NCBI RefSeq assembly: GCF_020497125.1
Contig: NC_059075.1
Location: 58,113,321-58,177,320, forward strand
Reading direction: 5' to 3'
Length of the DNA: 64,000 bases
DNA from: Mauremys mutica
Taxonomy: Eukaryota > Chordata > Testudines > Geoemydidae
Both the position numbers and the translations under genes were made by a program. Shown here piece after piece: positions 22,938 to 44,330 of the stretch; the first letter of the stretch is position 1, and each line of letters opens with the position of its first letter. The notes under the pieces were generated by a model that saw only the letters and a list, made by a program, of their open reading frames with translations, was not told the origin of the DNA and searched no databases.

Positions 22938-24531
22938 GACATAACCCTGTGTTCAATGGCTGAGATGATGATTACCATTGAAGCCAGAAGAAAAATATCT
23001 GCTTGGGAAGCAGCATTGTGTAGCATCACACTGATCTCCTCAGATAGAAGATACTATAAAAATATGAAATATTAATACACTTCTAGTAATAAATTAATAT
23101 TGTTTGTTCTCTGCCAAATCAGGACAAAGAATTTTTTGACACAATCCAACACAGCTGTACTTTTGTTGCACTGGCATTTGGGGCCACAGTGTATAACTGT
23201 AAAGAAGTTAAATGAAATGTGCACACACACACACACACACAAAATCTAGCATTAATTTAAGTTTCTGGTTAAAAACAAGTACTCATAAGAATAAAGAAAG
23301 CAGGTAGTTACTTTCACAGCTTACAGGAACATAGGTTATAGCAGAAACAGAGATCATTTCATATGCAAACTTCTGAGGATAAACTGTTTTAATATTCTCA
23401 GTAAAACACCCTATTATTGTAGCAATATACCTGTCTTTATATAGCTTATTTGAACTCCTGACTTGGAACATGAAAGAAATATTAGGCAGTATAAGGATGC
23501 AGACACAAACTATAGGCAAGGTATTAAATATACATGAAGAAGCAGGTAATATGAACTCTATTTAAAGAAAAAAACAGTGCTTAAATCATGCTAGCAATTA
23601 GTCTTTGAAACTATAATTGTTTCCTAACAAGAGTGCAACTGAGAAAAGACAAAGATCATCTGGGAAAAACGAATGATGCATCTATTAACAATTTATTGCA
23701 TGAAAATAGTAATATAGCAAATGAGTTCCAACGGGTATATTTGGCCTATCATAAAATACTCATAACAAACTAAGTAGGAAAGATAGTGTACATTTTCTAC
23801 ACAATTAGCCTTTTTTCTAATAATATTGAGTTCAAAGGAGAAAGAGACAGAATTCCTCGTTGTTTTTCTCTTTTGTTGTGTGTGCTACTAAAGAGGGTGT
23901 TTCATGTATCCAGGGCTGGAGGTGGGGTGAGAACAGAATATGACCTTCAGTATCATGTACTGGTACATAGGATAAAATTTTGCATAAAGAGCTTTAAAAG
24001 CTCTATAGACATTTTATTCCATTTTTTAAAAGCAGAAAATGTAAACACTGAATTTTTTTATACTGTGTATTTTCAGTGAAATTTGGCTGATTCTGTAAAA
24101 TCCTGCTGTATTTTTCTTATTGTACCTAGATCAATAGGGCTTTGGAGAAAGTAACTTCTATCATAACATAAATTTCAAAGGCTAATAAGAAAGCACAGAA
24201 ATCTGGCCAGTCCCATTCAGGCCAGATGACCTCTTATCAGTAGGGAGGTGCCTGGTGATAAAAATAGTTGGTTGATGCAATGAAAGAGTTGAAAGTGCTA
24301 GTAATACATACACTTACTTTTTGCCAGCACTATCTCAACAATATGTTTGTCAGAGTAAGTCAAATGAGGCCCTTGTAATCTGTGTAAAGTGCAGGGCAAA
24401 TCAAAGTGGAAAAGAAAGCCATGTACACATTATGAGTATGCAATCAGTAGGAAAAATTAAAAATATCAATTGAGTAGTAGCTTCTGCAGTAGAATCTCAG
24501 TGCTAACATGGAACTACCATATGAAGTTTCC
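22938..24531. other. Intergenic, nothing recognised
   Basis: AT-rich. Contains a CA microsatellite at 23222-23241. No gene or RNA recognised. Confidence 0.4.
23222..23241. repeat. CA microsatellite
   Basis: About ten uninterrupted CA units. Confidence 0.9.
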
Positions 24532-24612
24532 AAAGGGGCCTAAGGGAATTATACATCTAATTCCCACTGACTTTCAATGGGATTTGGGTGCCTAACTCCA
24601 CTGGGCCCCTTT
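24532..24612. mobile_element. Short palindromic element
   Basis: Ends AAAGGGGCC and GGCCCCTTT are inverted. The arms attccca / tgggatt and the central ttcaatggg make a small foldback unit. No clear target duplication. Likely a miniature DNA element. Confidence 0.55.
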
Positions 24613-25481
24613 AAAAATCTCAGTCATGGATATTACATTTAGGAAAGGATCTTTTGGCTCAGTTAGCCCAATATACTACATCTAGTAAGGAGCCTGGATT
24701 CCTCTGTGTGTGTGGCCAGCCTTTCTCTGAGCACCTTTGGTAAATATGGTAACCAATGCAGCTCACTAGGCAGTATTCCTCTTTCCGTAATGTTCCACCT
24801 GATGGAGCTCAGCTGTCAACCCTCTACTTTCTTGTAGTCTTAAGGGGCTGTGGAAAAGGGCTTGTCTACTCACTGTACCAGGCATTAGGAGTCCCAACCC
24901 TGTTCCCCAGGTTCTGTAAGGGCTATCTGCCACCTTATTCCACCTCCAGTTATGGTTTACTTGGGAACTGGCCTCACCACTGATTGAGTACCTGCACTGG
25001 ACACCTCCCAGGTTGAACTTTTCTTCCTAATCTACTGCACCAGCTTCCTGGGCTGCTATGAAGCCAAAAAACCAAAAACCCTACCTCATGCCAGCCAATC
25101 TAGCCGTGAGGGGAAAATTCCTTCCTAGTACCTAAAAGGTGACTGTCACAAAAGCCACAGCAGACCCCAAATCCAGTCCTACTCTAATCCTATGGGTGGA
25201 ACCTGATCTGGGCATGTAACAGTGCCTGAACTGGGGGAAAGGACTTATTTGAGCTCTCTTTGTGTGTGTAGAGCCAATGAGCTTGCACTGCACCCCTCAA
25301 ACCAGCCAGTCAACTAGAATGCCCAGCCTCTAACTACTGTCCCTCATCCCACACCCACAAGGAATCAGAGCTCCCATAAGGCGTGTTTGTGGAGGGGAAG
25401 ACCTTGAAAGCTACAGAGCTCTCTTTTCCCTTCTAGCTCAGACACCCCCCCCAGGCTGCAGGAGGTAAATGTATTCTAATA
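24613..25481. other. Unassigned interspersed-repeat-like sequence
   Basis: The block from 24650 (ggctcagttagcccaatat) through 25110 (ggggaaaattccttcc) looks like repeat-derived sequence; the last phrase is also found in CR1 3' ends on the minus strand. Not enough to assign a family. No gene. Confidence 0.3.
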
Positions 25482-25595
25482 CAGACATCCCCTGGATTAT
25501 GCAAACCCGACTTATGCAAATCTGCACTTATGGAAAAAGTTCCATAAGCTAGAAATAGGGATGGATTTTTTGGCACGTAAGGCGGGGAGCGTCTG
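25482..25595. mobile_element. Miniature Tigger/mariner-type element
   Basis: CAGACATCCCCTGG at the left and an inverted but diverged GGGGAGCGTCTG at the right, flanked by TA on both sides (25480-25481 and 25596-25597). Interior has aacccgacttatgcaaat. Non-coding. Confidence 0.75.
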
Positions 25596-26667
25596 TATCT
25601 AGGTGAAGTGTGTGCCTTTAAATATTCTCCCGTTACTTGTTTTCATAGTAGCATTCAATATAAACAATTTCACCCACCTTTTATATTGTTGCTCTTCTGA
25701 TACCTGTAGTCACCTATCTTCTCTACACTCATCTTTAAAGTTTCAGTTCAAAGTGCAGTTATGATAAGAAAAAATGACATTTGAAATCTATTCCTTTTGT
25801 GTAGCCTTCAGTGTTATCTGGGCTTACGTGGCAAAGTAAGTTTTTATTGATTTTTACTGTTAGCTGTGCACAGGCAACACATTTAAGAGGGATGAGCTGG
25901 GTTGGATTCTATTTTGTGCATCTATAACAGAATTAAGTATGTTCCAACTGCATGGAAAAATTCTGTCATTGCAGCTTCACAACCACATTGAAAACAAAGG
26001 ATTGTGCAAGTGTCACTCGGGGCATAATTTGAAGAGAAAGGTGTTACAAGAGTTTAAAGGTGGGCAGAATTTGGCCTGCAGAATCAGTAACACTGATGAT
26101 GAAATAGGACTTTGGATCCCAGATTAATTTTGCAGCATTGGAAGTTAACCGCCTCCTCCCTCTTTTTACCTGGAAACTCAGCATACCTGTGATGGAGTCA
26201 CAAGGACAGAATAAACATGGAATACTACAATGCCATTTTTACAATCACTTTTCTGAATAGAACTGCACTTTAAGTGTCATTTTTTAAAGCTCAATAGATT
26301 TAAAATATGACAGGTTACAAAAATATTTATTAAAATCAAATATCCTTACCGAGATCCCTATAAACATCTTAGATGATTAAAGCAAAACATTTAAAAATCT
26401 AATTAACTTTTCACCATTTATGCTGTTTACTTACATTCTGCATTGCTCTTGGCTTTGACAATGTAAAAAGGCTTGCGGGTTTTTCATTGGTTAAGTGCAT
26501 TTCTAAACAGTCACATTCAGATTAGCATGCACTAGCATGACGATGCAGGGATGGTTGCAAACACTGGGCTAAATTGTGCCATGTAGACAGAGCCTTGCAT
26601 TGAGGCACAATCTTTTTCTGAGTGACAGGTGCAGAGACTGTCTCAACCTTTTAGGATGGTATAACAA
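25596..26667. other. Intergenic, nothing recognised
   Basis: AT-rich, no gene recognised. Confidence 0.4.
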
Positions 26668-26880
26668 TACCTAGCTCGTATACAGTGCATTGCACCAGCA
26701 GATCTTAAAATGCTTTCCAAAAGGTGGTGAGTAGTGTTATCCCCTTTACAGATGAAGAAACTGAGGCAACAGGAGGGAAGCAATTTGCCCAAGATCACTC
26801 AGTAGCCACGCTGGAAATTGAACCCAGATCTCCTGAGTCCTACCCATGTCCTACCCACAGTCCACTTAACCTTCACCCCA
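26668..26880 (-). repeat. MIR-type SINE copy
   Basis: Contains the conserved core, seen here as its reverse complement: ttacagatgaagaaactgag, then caatttgcccaagatcactc and cccagatctcctgagtcc. These match the MIR tRNA-derived SINE layout (split-out tail, core, head). Confidence 0.8.
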
Positions 26881-28614
26881 TACAAAAAGGGAAGGCATGG
26901 CCACTGCCTCCCCCTTGTCCCATCTGGGTGTTTTGCACCACCAGGCACACAAAGAGGTAACAGTGCATGTGCTTTCCGAGGTGCAGGAACTATGATTGTG
27001 ACAAGGTCATGCATGGGACTTGCCCACACATACTTGCACAATGGCCAGACACAGTGTAACCAACTGTCAATGAATATTGTTAAAACAAAACTAGTTCCTG
27101 CAGGAATTAATGTTTCTTTAATCATGAGAATACTTTATTGTTCTAAGGTTTTTTAATCCCCAAATTTGAGCCAAATCTGACTTATCAGTGACCCTTTATA
27201 TTCTTTCAGTCTTCCTTAAATCCTTATATCATCTTGGTGTCCTCAGTCTGAATTTTCTTGCCTTTCAATAGAGTAAAGAGCAGCCTCAAGAATCAAAATT
27301 TCCCCTAAAAATATAATTTTTGAATAACTTAAAAAAAATTAAATCTCCTCACATTAGTATGCCTGAAGCTCAAAAACACATTGTTCTTTCTGTATTTACT
27401 ATGCTCCCTACACCTGTCAGTTATGGATTTAATCATTTCCAGATCCATGCTCTCCTTCACTTCATTGACAAGTATACTTAACAGTGCTAGTCACAGTACA
27501 AGTCCTTTTGGGACCACCTAGATACATGAGAATGGAAGGAGAGAGGCAACATCATTGATGTTTTATTGCTATCTATCTTTCAGGCAGGGTTTTTTTACCT
27601 GTTAGAATCACAAAATACTTGGGACATTGCTGAGGATGATAAATATCACACCACATGTTAAGGAATCTCATTTATCATTTCAAAATCCTTTGCACATTAG
27701 GCTTCAAAGTGTCCACAGCAATAAGATCAAGGTCAGGCAAGACATTCACTTGCTCGCTGAAATCTCCTTTTTAGTACCTTAAAAATGCTGATACTGCCTT
27801 TAATTTCTAGTGAATATACTGAGTTCCAGTTCTTTTCCATCAAGTCACAAGCAACTCTAGCACTACTGCAGCCTGTATGCAATTTAGTTCATTTTAACTC
27901 AAGGCTCCCACCTGACTGCACACCAGATTCAATAACAAACAAACACACACTCCAAAAAACACTTTCCTGGCTTGCACACAGAGGCCCATTGAAGACTATT
28001 AATTAACCCAAAAATATATTGTGTGTGTGTGTATGTATGTGTAGAGTGACATTATTTACTAACCTTCTGAAAAAAAATCAGACCTCGGAGACTTATAAAA
28101 TACACTGAAGTTATATATACATATTCTTAAAAGTGGAGGATACATATTTTATAAATGATTCATACATTATATATAATTTGTAGAAGATAATTAAAAGGAC
28201 ATAATCAACTTGAAATCCAGTCCACTAAGACAAAATGAATTAAAAGCAATCTTGGGTATTATGTATGGGCCAGACATCCTCAGTCTATTTTTGTGGTTTT
28301 ACAATCACATTTGCTGGTTTTTTATACACTTTTCTCTGATCTCTTGATGTTTAAAAAATTCCACAAAAACAGAAGAGGAAACTGACTGTACAAGGGAATC
28401 AGGACTTTTTATAGTTGGGTTTCACTCACATGCATAAACAGAAGAATTTTCTCAATATTTCAGTTATAGTAACTGAAGGTGTTACTTCTGATAAAAAATT
28501 GTTAAATAATTTTCAGACAAAACCGTAACTTGTTTTTTTTAAGTTGATAGTGTCCCAGTATGCAAGCACACACAAAAACACCACAGAAAGCGGCAGCTGC
28601 GAATGATTCAATCT
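26881..28614. other. Intergenic, nothing recognised
   Basis: No gene. A GT-rich tract at 28020-28043. Several AT-rich low-complexity stretches around 28100-28180. Confidence 0.4.
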
Positions 28615-29001
28615 TTAAAAACTAGAGCTGTCAAGTCATTAAAAAAATTGATTGAGATTAATCACACTGTTAAACAATAATAGAATACCATTTATTTAAA
28701 CATTTGTGGATGTTTTCTACATTTTCAAATATATTGATTTCAATTACAGCACAGAATACAAAATGTACAGGGCACACTTTATTTTTGATCCCAAGTATTT
28801 GCACTGTAAAAACACAAATGAAATAGTATTTTTCAATTCACCTAATACAAATACTGTAGTGCTTTCTCTTTATCATGAAAGTTGAACTTACAAATGTAGA
28901 ATTATGTACAAAAAAACCTGAATTAAAAAATAAAACATTGTAAAATTTTAAAGCCTACAAGTCCACTCAGTCCTACTTCTTGTTCAGCCAATCACTCAGA
29001 C

Positions 29002-29222
29002 CAGGGGTTCTCAAACTTCCTTGAACCATGACCCCATTCTGACAACAAAAATTACTGTGCGACCCTTGGTGGGGGTAGTAGGGGAGGGGGCCCAGTCCAA
29101 ACCCTGTTGCCCCAGGTTAAAGCACTCGGGCTTTGGCTTCAGCCCCGAGTCCCAGTGAGTCTAATACTGGCCCTGGCGACCCCATTAAAATGGGGTCCCA
29201 ACCCACAGTTTGAGTACCCCTG
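29002..29222. mobile_element. Small hAT element nested in copy 2
   Basis: Left end CAGGGGTTCTCAAAC and right end GTTTGAGTACCCCTG are inverted. Flanks actcagac and gctcaaac share 6 of 8 bases. Related to 1300-1520. It splits the subterminal part of copy 2 from its transposase remnant. Confidence 0.85.
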
Positions 29223-29234
29223 GCTCAAACAAGT

Positions 29235-29915
29235 TTGTTATTTGCAGGAGATATTGCTGCCTGCTTCTTGTTTATAATGTCACCTGAAAGTGAGAACAGG
29301 CATTCTCATGGCACTGTCCTCGCCGGCATCGCAAGATATTTACATGCCAGATGCACTAAAGATTCATATGTCCCTTCATGCTTCAACCACCATTCCAGGG
29401 GACGTGTGTCCATGCTGATGACGGGTTTTGCTCAAGAACAATCCAAAAGCAGTGTGGACTGACGCATGTTCATTTTCATTATCTGAGTCAGATGCCACCA
29501 GCAGGTTGATTTTCTTTTTTGGTGGTTTGAGTTCTGCAGTTTCCGCATCTGAGTGTTGCTCTTCTAAGACTTCTGAAAGCATGCTCCACACCTCGTCCCT
29601 CTCAGATTTTGGAAGGCACTTCAGATTCTTAAACCTTAGGTTGAGTGCTGTAGCTATCTTTCAAAATGTCACATTGGTATCTTCTTTGCATTTTGTCAAA
29701 TCTGCAGTGAAAGTGTTCTTAAAATGAACAACATTTGCTGGGTCATCATCCGAGACTGCTATAACATGAAATACATGGCAAAATGCAGATAAAACAGAGC
29801 AGGGGACATACAATTTTCCTCCAAGGTGTTCAGTCACAAATTTAATTAACAGTTTTTTTTTAAAACGAGCGTCATCAGCATGGAAGTATGTCCTCTGGAA
29901 TGGTGGCTGAAGCAT
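29235..29915 (-). pseudogene. hAT transposase C-terminal fragment in copy 2
   Basis: Minus-strand pieces include NVVHFKNTFTADLTKCKEDTN, then KNLKCLPKSE, SMLSEVLEEQ, LKPPKKKINLL and DSDNENEH. These parallel the copy 1 segment and extend it upstream. The hATC block at about 29235-29400 is frameshifted. Not functional. Confidence 0.75.
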
Positions 29916-30547
29916 GAAGGGACATAAGAATGTTTAGCATCTCTGGCATGTAAATAACTTGCAAAATGCCATGCAAATACCTATTCTCACTTTCTGGTGA
30001 CATTGTAAAGAAGAGGGCAGCATTATATCCTGTAGATGTAAACAAATTTGTCTTAGGGATTGGCTGAATAAGAAGCAGGACTTCTAACTTCACTTACAAC
30101 ACAGAATACAATATATGAAAATGTAGAAAAACATCCAAAATATTTAATAAATTTCAATTGGTATTCTATCGTTTAACTGTGATTAAAACTGCGATTAATC
30201 GTGATTTTTAAATTGTGATTAAATTATTTTAATCACGCGAGTTAATGGCAATTAATCGGCAGCCCTATTAAAAACATATTTTGGCTTCTGCTTACTAATC
30301 TCTCTCTTCACTCTTGGAAAACCACTTCTAAATTAAGCATGCTCCAGCAACAATTTACGCATTAAATTTTTACACAAATTTAAGAAAACCCCCATTTTCC
30401 TTCTTAAAAGGTCCTACTCAACATGAAATAACTGGATATTGAGTTCACAGTAGCTTTTAAGAGCAGTCTGCTACATGTAATCCTTATGCAATCACAGGCC
30501 CAGTAGCCATTGAGGTTGAGATTTTCAAAGCATCTTCCTTCAGTTAA

Positions 30548-30639
30548 ATATCAGAGGGGTGGCCATGTTAGTCTGGATCTGTAAAAGCGGCAAAGAGTTC
30601 TGTGGCACCTTATAGACTAAGGTGCCACAGAACTCTTTG
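30548..30639 (+). mobile_element. Retroposed short repeat with a terminal hairpin
   Basis: Starts atatcagaggggtggcc (family of 7965-8080) and is flanked by a perfect 13-bp duplication TTCCTTCAGTTAA at 30535-30547 and 30640-30652. Its 3' part is a perfect inverted repeat: arms 30591-30612 and 30618-30639 (22 bp each) around a 5-base spacer. The target duplication shows insertion by reverse transcription; the hairpin suggests the new strand folded back on itself during insertion. Confidence 0.85.
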
Positions 30640-30829
30640 TTCCTTCAGTTAATGGAGGCTGTGTTTAAATTGGCTAGACTGCTTTAGAAATCTCAACCTG
30701 AGACTATGTAAAGGGCTGATTTAGTTAATGTTTGTACAGTACTTGGTATGTGTAAAGTGCTACATAAATGTTTAATATAAATGTTGTCTGATTATATATA
30801 TATTTTTTTCCATTGAGAACTTCATATTA

Positions 30830-31000
30830 ATTAATGAATTTATCCTCACAATACTTCTGACAAGGAAAAAAATATCTATATTTTACAGGTGTGGATCTGA
30901 AACACAGAAATATTAAGAGGCTGGCCCAAAGACAGCAAAAGTCTGTAGCAATGTCAAGAACCCCTATCTCCTGAATATCAGTCCTCTTCTCACCACTGTC
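30830..31000 (-). repeat. MIR-type SINE fragment
   Basis: Reverse-complement MIR features: atcctcacaatacttct, attttacaggtgtggatctg, aagaggctggcccaaaga. Diverged. Confidence 0.6.
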
Positions 31001-31859
31001 TTAATTTCAGCCTGCCCTTCCTCTACTAAAATTGGTAATTAATCTTCGGAACACCCTTGGGAGGTAGGTATGCATTATCATCCACATTTTACAAATCAGG
31101 TAGGAGACAATTACAAATTGTTTAACACACAAATGTAAAACTCAGTTTTGAAAATAAAATTTCTCCCCCACATCTAGATAACAGAAAGATCACCAGTGAC
31201 ATCTTTGGCAAAATTATTTTATCGGTGCCTAAATCACCCATCACAGTAATATCCAGATTTTCCTTCATGCATGTCCAGTAGATGGAATGAGCCCTAACAG
31301 CTCTCCCTTCTCTCCTTCCATCCAACTTTTCAAAAGGGTCATTGAGAATATCCATAAATGAGATGGTGGAATTGTTCTGAAGAATGTCAGAATAATCTCC
31401 AGTAGAAAAACGTACCATATCCACTAACTCTCTACCCCAACAGTCCTGCTATTGCCAGGTGGTTACCCTGTTTTCTGTTAGTTCAAATAGCCTCACTGAA
31501 GGTAGCTATTTTTCTGGGGTATGGAGTGAGAAACAGTCCCTGGCTATGAAATGAGCTTCTGTCAGATCACCTTTATGGCCAGCTCCAAGTAAAACATGAG
31601 GTAAACAGTAAACAATGCTATCTCCAGATCAACTGGAGACAGAAAAAAGGCATTATTTGCTACTTCTGTGTTTGGGACTAGCTCAGCAGCAACCCAAAGA
31701 TGGCTCTGCATATCACCATCAGAACTGGGGACAGATGCCCTCACTTATGAGGAGGAAACCATGCCAAATAGCATTATTGTCTTTTTATATTGAGCCTGAA
31801 ACAGTGCAACTAACAGGAGTCTGGTGCCTTTGTCTCTGAGAAGGTGGAAGTGGCATAGG
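31001..31859. other. Intergenic; a 100-codon minus-strand frame unassigned
   Basis: 31040-31110 (gggaggtaggtatgcattat) resembles another MIR tail. A minus-strand frame at 31122-31424 has no domain I recognise and no defensible splice sites. Confidence 0.35.
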
Positions 31860-32022
31860 CCAAGGGATGTGCTGGCTGCCACTTCCCACAGCCCCCATTG
31901 GCCTGGAACGGCGAACGGCAACCAGTGGGAGCTGCGATCGGCCAAACCTGCGGATGACAAACTGTCCCGGCCCGCCAGCGGATTTCCCTGACGGGCTGTG
32001 TGCCAAAGGTTGCCAATCTCTG
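31860..32022. mobile_element. hAT-type element end (gattggcaacc family)
   Basis: The right end reads GGTTGCCAATCTCTG and is the inverse of CAGGGATTGGCAACC at 37506. GC-rich interior (ctgcgatcggccaaacctg, ggcccgccagcgg). The left limit is not clear. Confidence 0.6.
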
Positions 32023-32386
32023 ATGCAGGTCAAAATATACAGATTGAACAAGTATTTATTAGTTTCTAGCTTTTATGTTTCCTAGACTATAAAGGTCTAC
32101 CACAATAAGATAATTGATGTTTTCGCTTTATGCTGCCTTGCAGCTGCTTAAGTTTCAAATTTATTAAAATCTAACTTTAATGTATGTGTGGACAGATGGA
32201 AAGAGTGAACTTAATGTTTAATCACTCCTCTTATTCCAAGTACGGTTGAAAAGAGTGATTTTCAGTTACCCAGTACTTTAAGCCTTAGTTTGGCTATGTT
32301 AAAGCCCCTGTCAAGGTATATAGTATGTTATAAAACATTAATTGGCCTAGCAGTTTGGAAAATGGTGATTAAAGCTCAGAAGAGAT

Positions 32387-32461
32387 ATTTGACTACTATA
32401 CAACTGAAGTAAAATTAATCCTGAAAGGATTAATTTTACTTCAGTTGTATAGTAGTCAAAT
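32387..32461. repeat. Perfect 35-bp inverted repeat (hairpin)
   Basis: Arms 32387-32421 and 32427-32461 are exactly complementary over 35 bases, with a 5-base spacer (tgaaa). It is not at the end of any repeat I recognise and lies 1.5 kb downstream of EMC7. AT-rich, no open frame. Confidence 0.95.
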
Positions 32462-33936
32462 TTTAAATAATCATTTTAGATACCAAACAACCATAACCAT
32501 TGTATATGGGTCCTACTGCTTATGACATTAGTCGGCAATGAGAAACAAATGAATTATAAAAGCAACTGAAATAAGCAACTGAAACTGATATTTTAAGGAA
32601 AGAAATTGTTGAGCTCTTTCATTAAATTAAAATATTTGGGACATGACATAAGTCCCTGCAAATGTTTGCTTCACCTTGAAACAATTATTCCTTATAAAGC
32701 TTAAAAGTGATTTACAGATAGAGCCACTAATGGAAGTAAGCAGGTATTCCAATCATTTTAATTCTACAAAATGTTCGTAGAGTGGAGAATAGTCAACTGT
32801 TTACTGCATCTGAATTTAAATCACTTAAAATTTGCTTAACACTAAGCAGCTTGAGAAGATTCTCTTATTTCATTCATACCAAATGAATGAGTGATTCTAG
32901 AACAGCTTAGCAAGTCAGGATGAAGAAAAGGAGAGTGTTGCCAATAAATGACCACATGCAGTTCCATTTACCTTGTAATGCAATCATGTTCTATTATGGA
33001 GTTTGATATAAACCATTTTAAAAGTTGATGTAAGTGGGAGTCAACCTAGCTACAGACCTTGTAAAATTATTTGTCCTGTGTTTGGCTTCAAGTCTGCCTC
33101 CTAGACAAACTAGTAGCAAATACAGTCAGAGAACTGGTAAGAATCAAGTATGTTTCAGAGATGAGGCATTCAGTGTGGTCAGTGTAAGCGGAAGGACCTG
33201 AGCTGCATTCTTCTTACTGTATGGCTATTGTGAGATCCATAAGTAACTTGACAGAGGTCATGAGCAGTTTTGGAAAAGGATGCTTGCCTGCTCTTGTGTT
33301 TAAGTTTTATAGCAGTTGCTAGATAAGTAAAATGAAATGGAAAAACCCATGAACTACTATTCCACTCAAACAAATCTTATTAAATGTACATACAAAATAA
33401 AGTAACTAAAATACATAGTATATTCATTTCAAATACTTCTAGCTGGCAGAGCCAGTTCTTTCCTCGGTAAACTCAAATGACTCAATTTCATTAAAGGGAG
33501 AAACTTTATGCACTTGAGAACTGGATAGAAAACTGTTAAGCTCATTTTTAAAAATAGAACTCTTTCTTTGAAACCAAAATTTGTTGTTACATATAGTGAG
33601 ATTTTGTCTAGGGATTAAAACGTATTCATTAATGTGTAGCACATCATATAATTTAATTACTTTAATGTCATTTTCTACAGAGCAATATAGTTAATTCAGT
33701 ATCATCAATATTGACCTTATACACATACAAGATTGAAGCCATGTCCTCCTCTGCTTACTGCCACGTACAAAACAGCTTAAATAGGCTAAAAAGCTACATC
33801 ACACACAACAGTTGTCGCAGATCAATTTTCATGTTGGATCAAGTTTACAGTAGTGGTGTTTTGAACTTCCAAGACCCATACAGATGATATCACACAAAAA
33901 CAGTTGTGCAAACTCAGGCGCAGGAGGAAGAAACAA
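32462..33936. other. Downstream of EMC7, includes its 3' UTR
   Basis: No gene apart from the EMC7 3' UTR, which starts at 33936 and runs leftwards. Candidate poly(A) signals on the minus strand are ATTAAA at 33657-33652 and 33666-33661. Confidence 0.45.
33652..33657 (-). terminator. Candidate EMC7 poly(A) signal ATTAAA
   Basis: Common variant hexamer about 280 nt past the EMC7 stop, with a second ATTAAA 9 bases away. No AATAAA was seen in the nearest kilobase. Longer 3' UTR use is possible. Confidence 0.25.

Positions 33937-44330
<10,394 letters not shown>

Larger units (their letters stand above)
28623..30267. mobile_element. hAT foldback element, copy 2
   Basis: Starts TAGAGCTGTCA and ends CGGCAGCCCTA, with a perfect 8-bp duplication TTAAAAAC at 28615-28622 and 30268-30275. 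Same subterminal sequences and same inverted duplication of the hATC region as copy 1 (minus strand about 29225-29700, plus strand about 29875-30090). It keeps a central segment (29700-29870) missing from copy 1 and carries a small hAT element at 29002-29222. Confidence 0.9.
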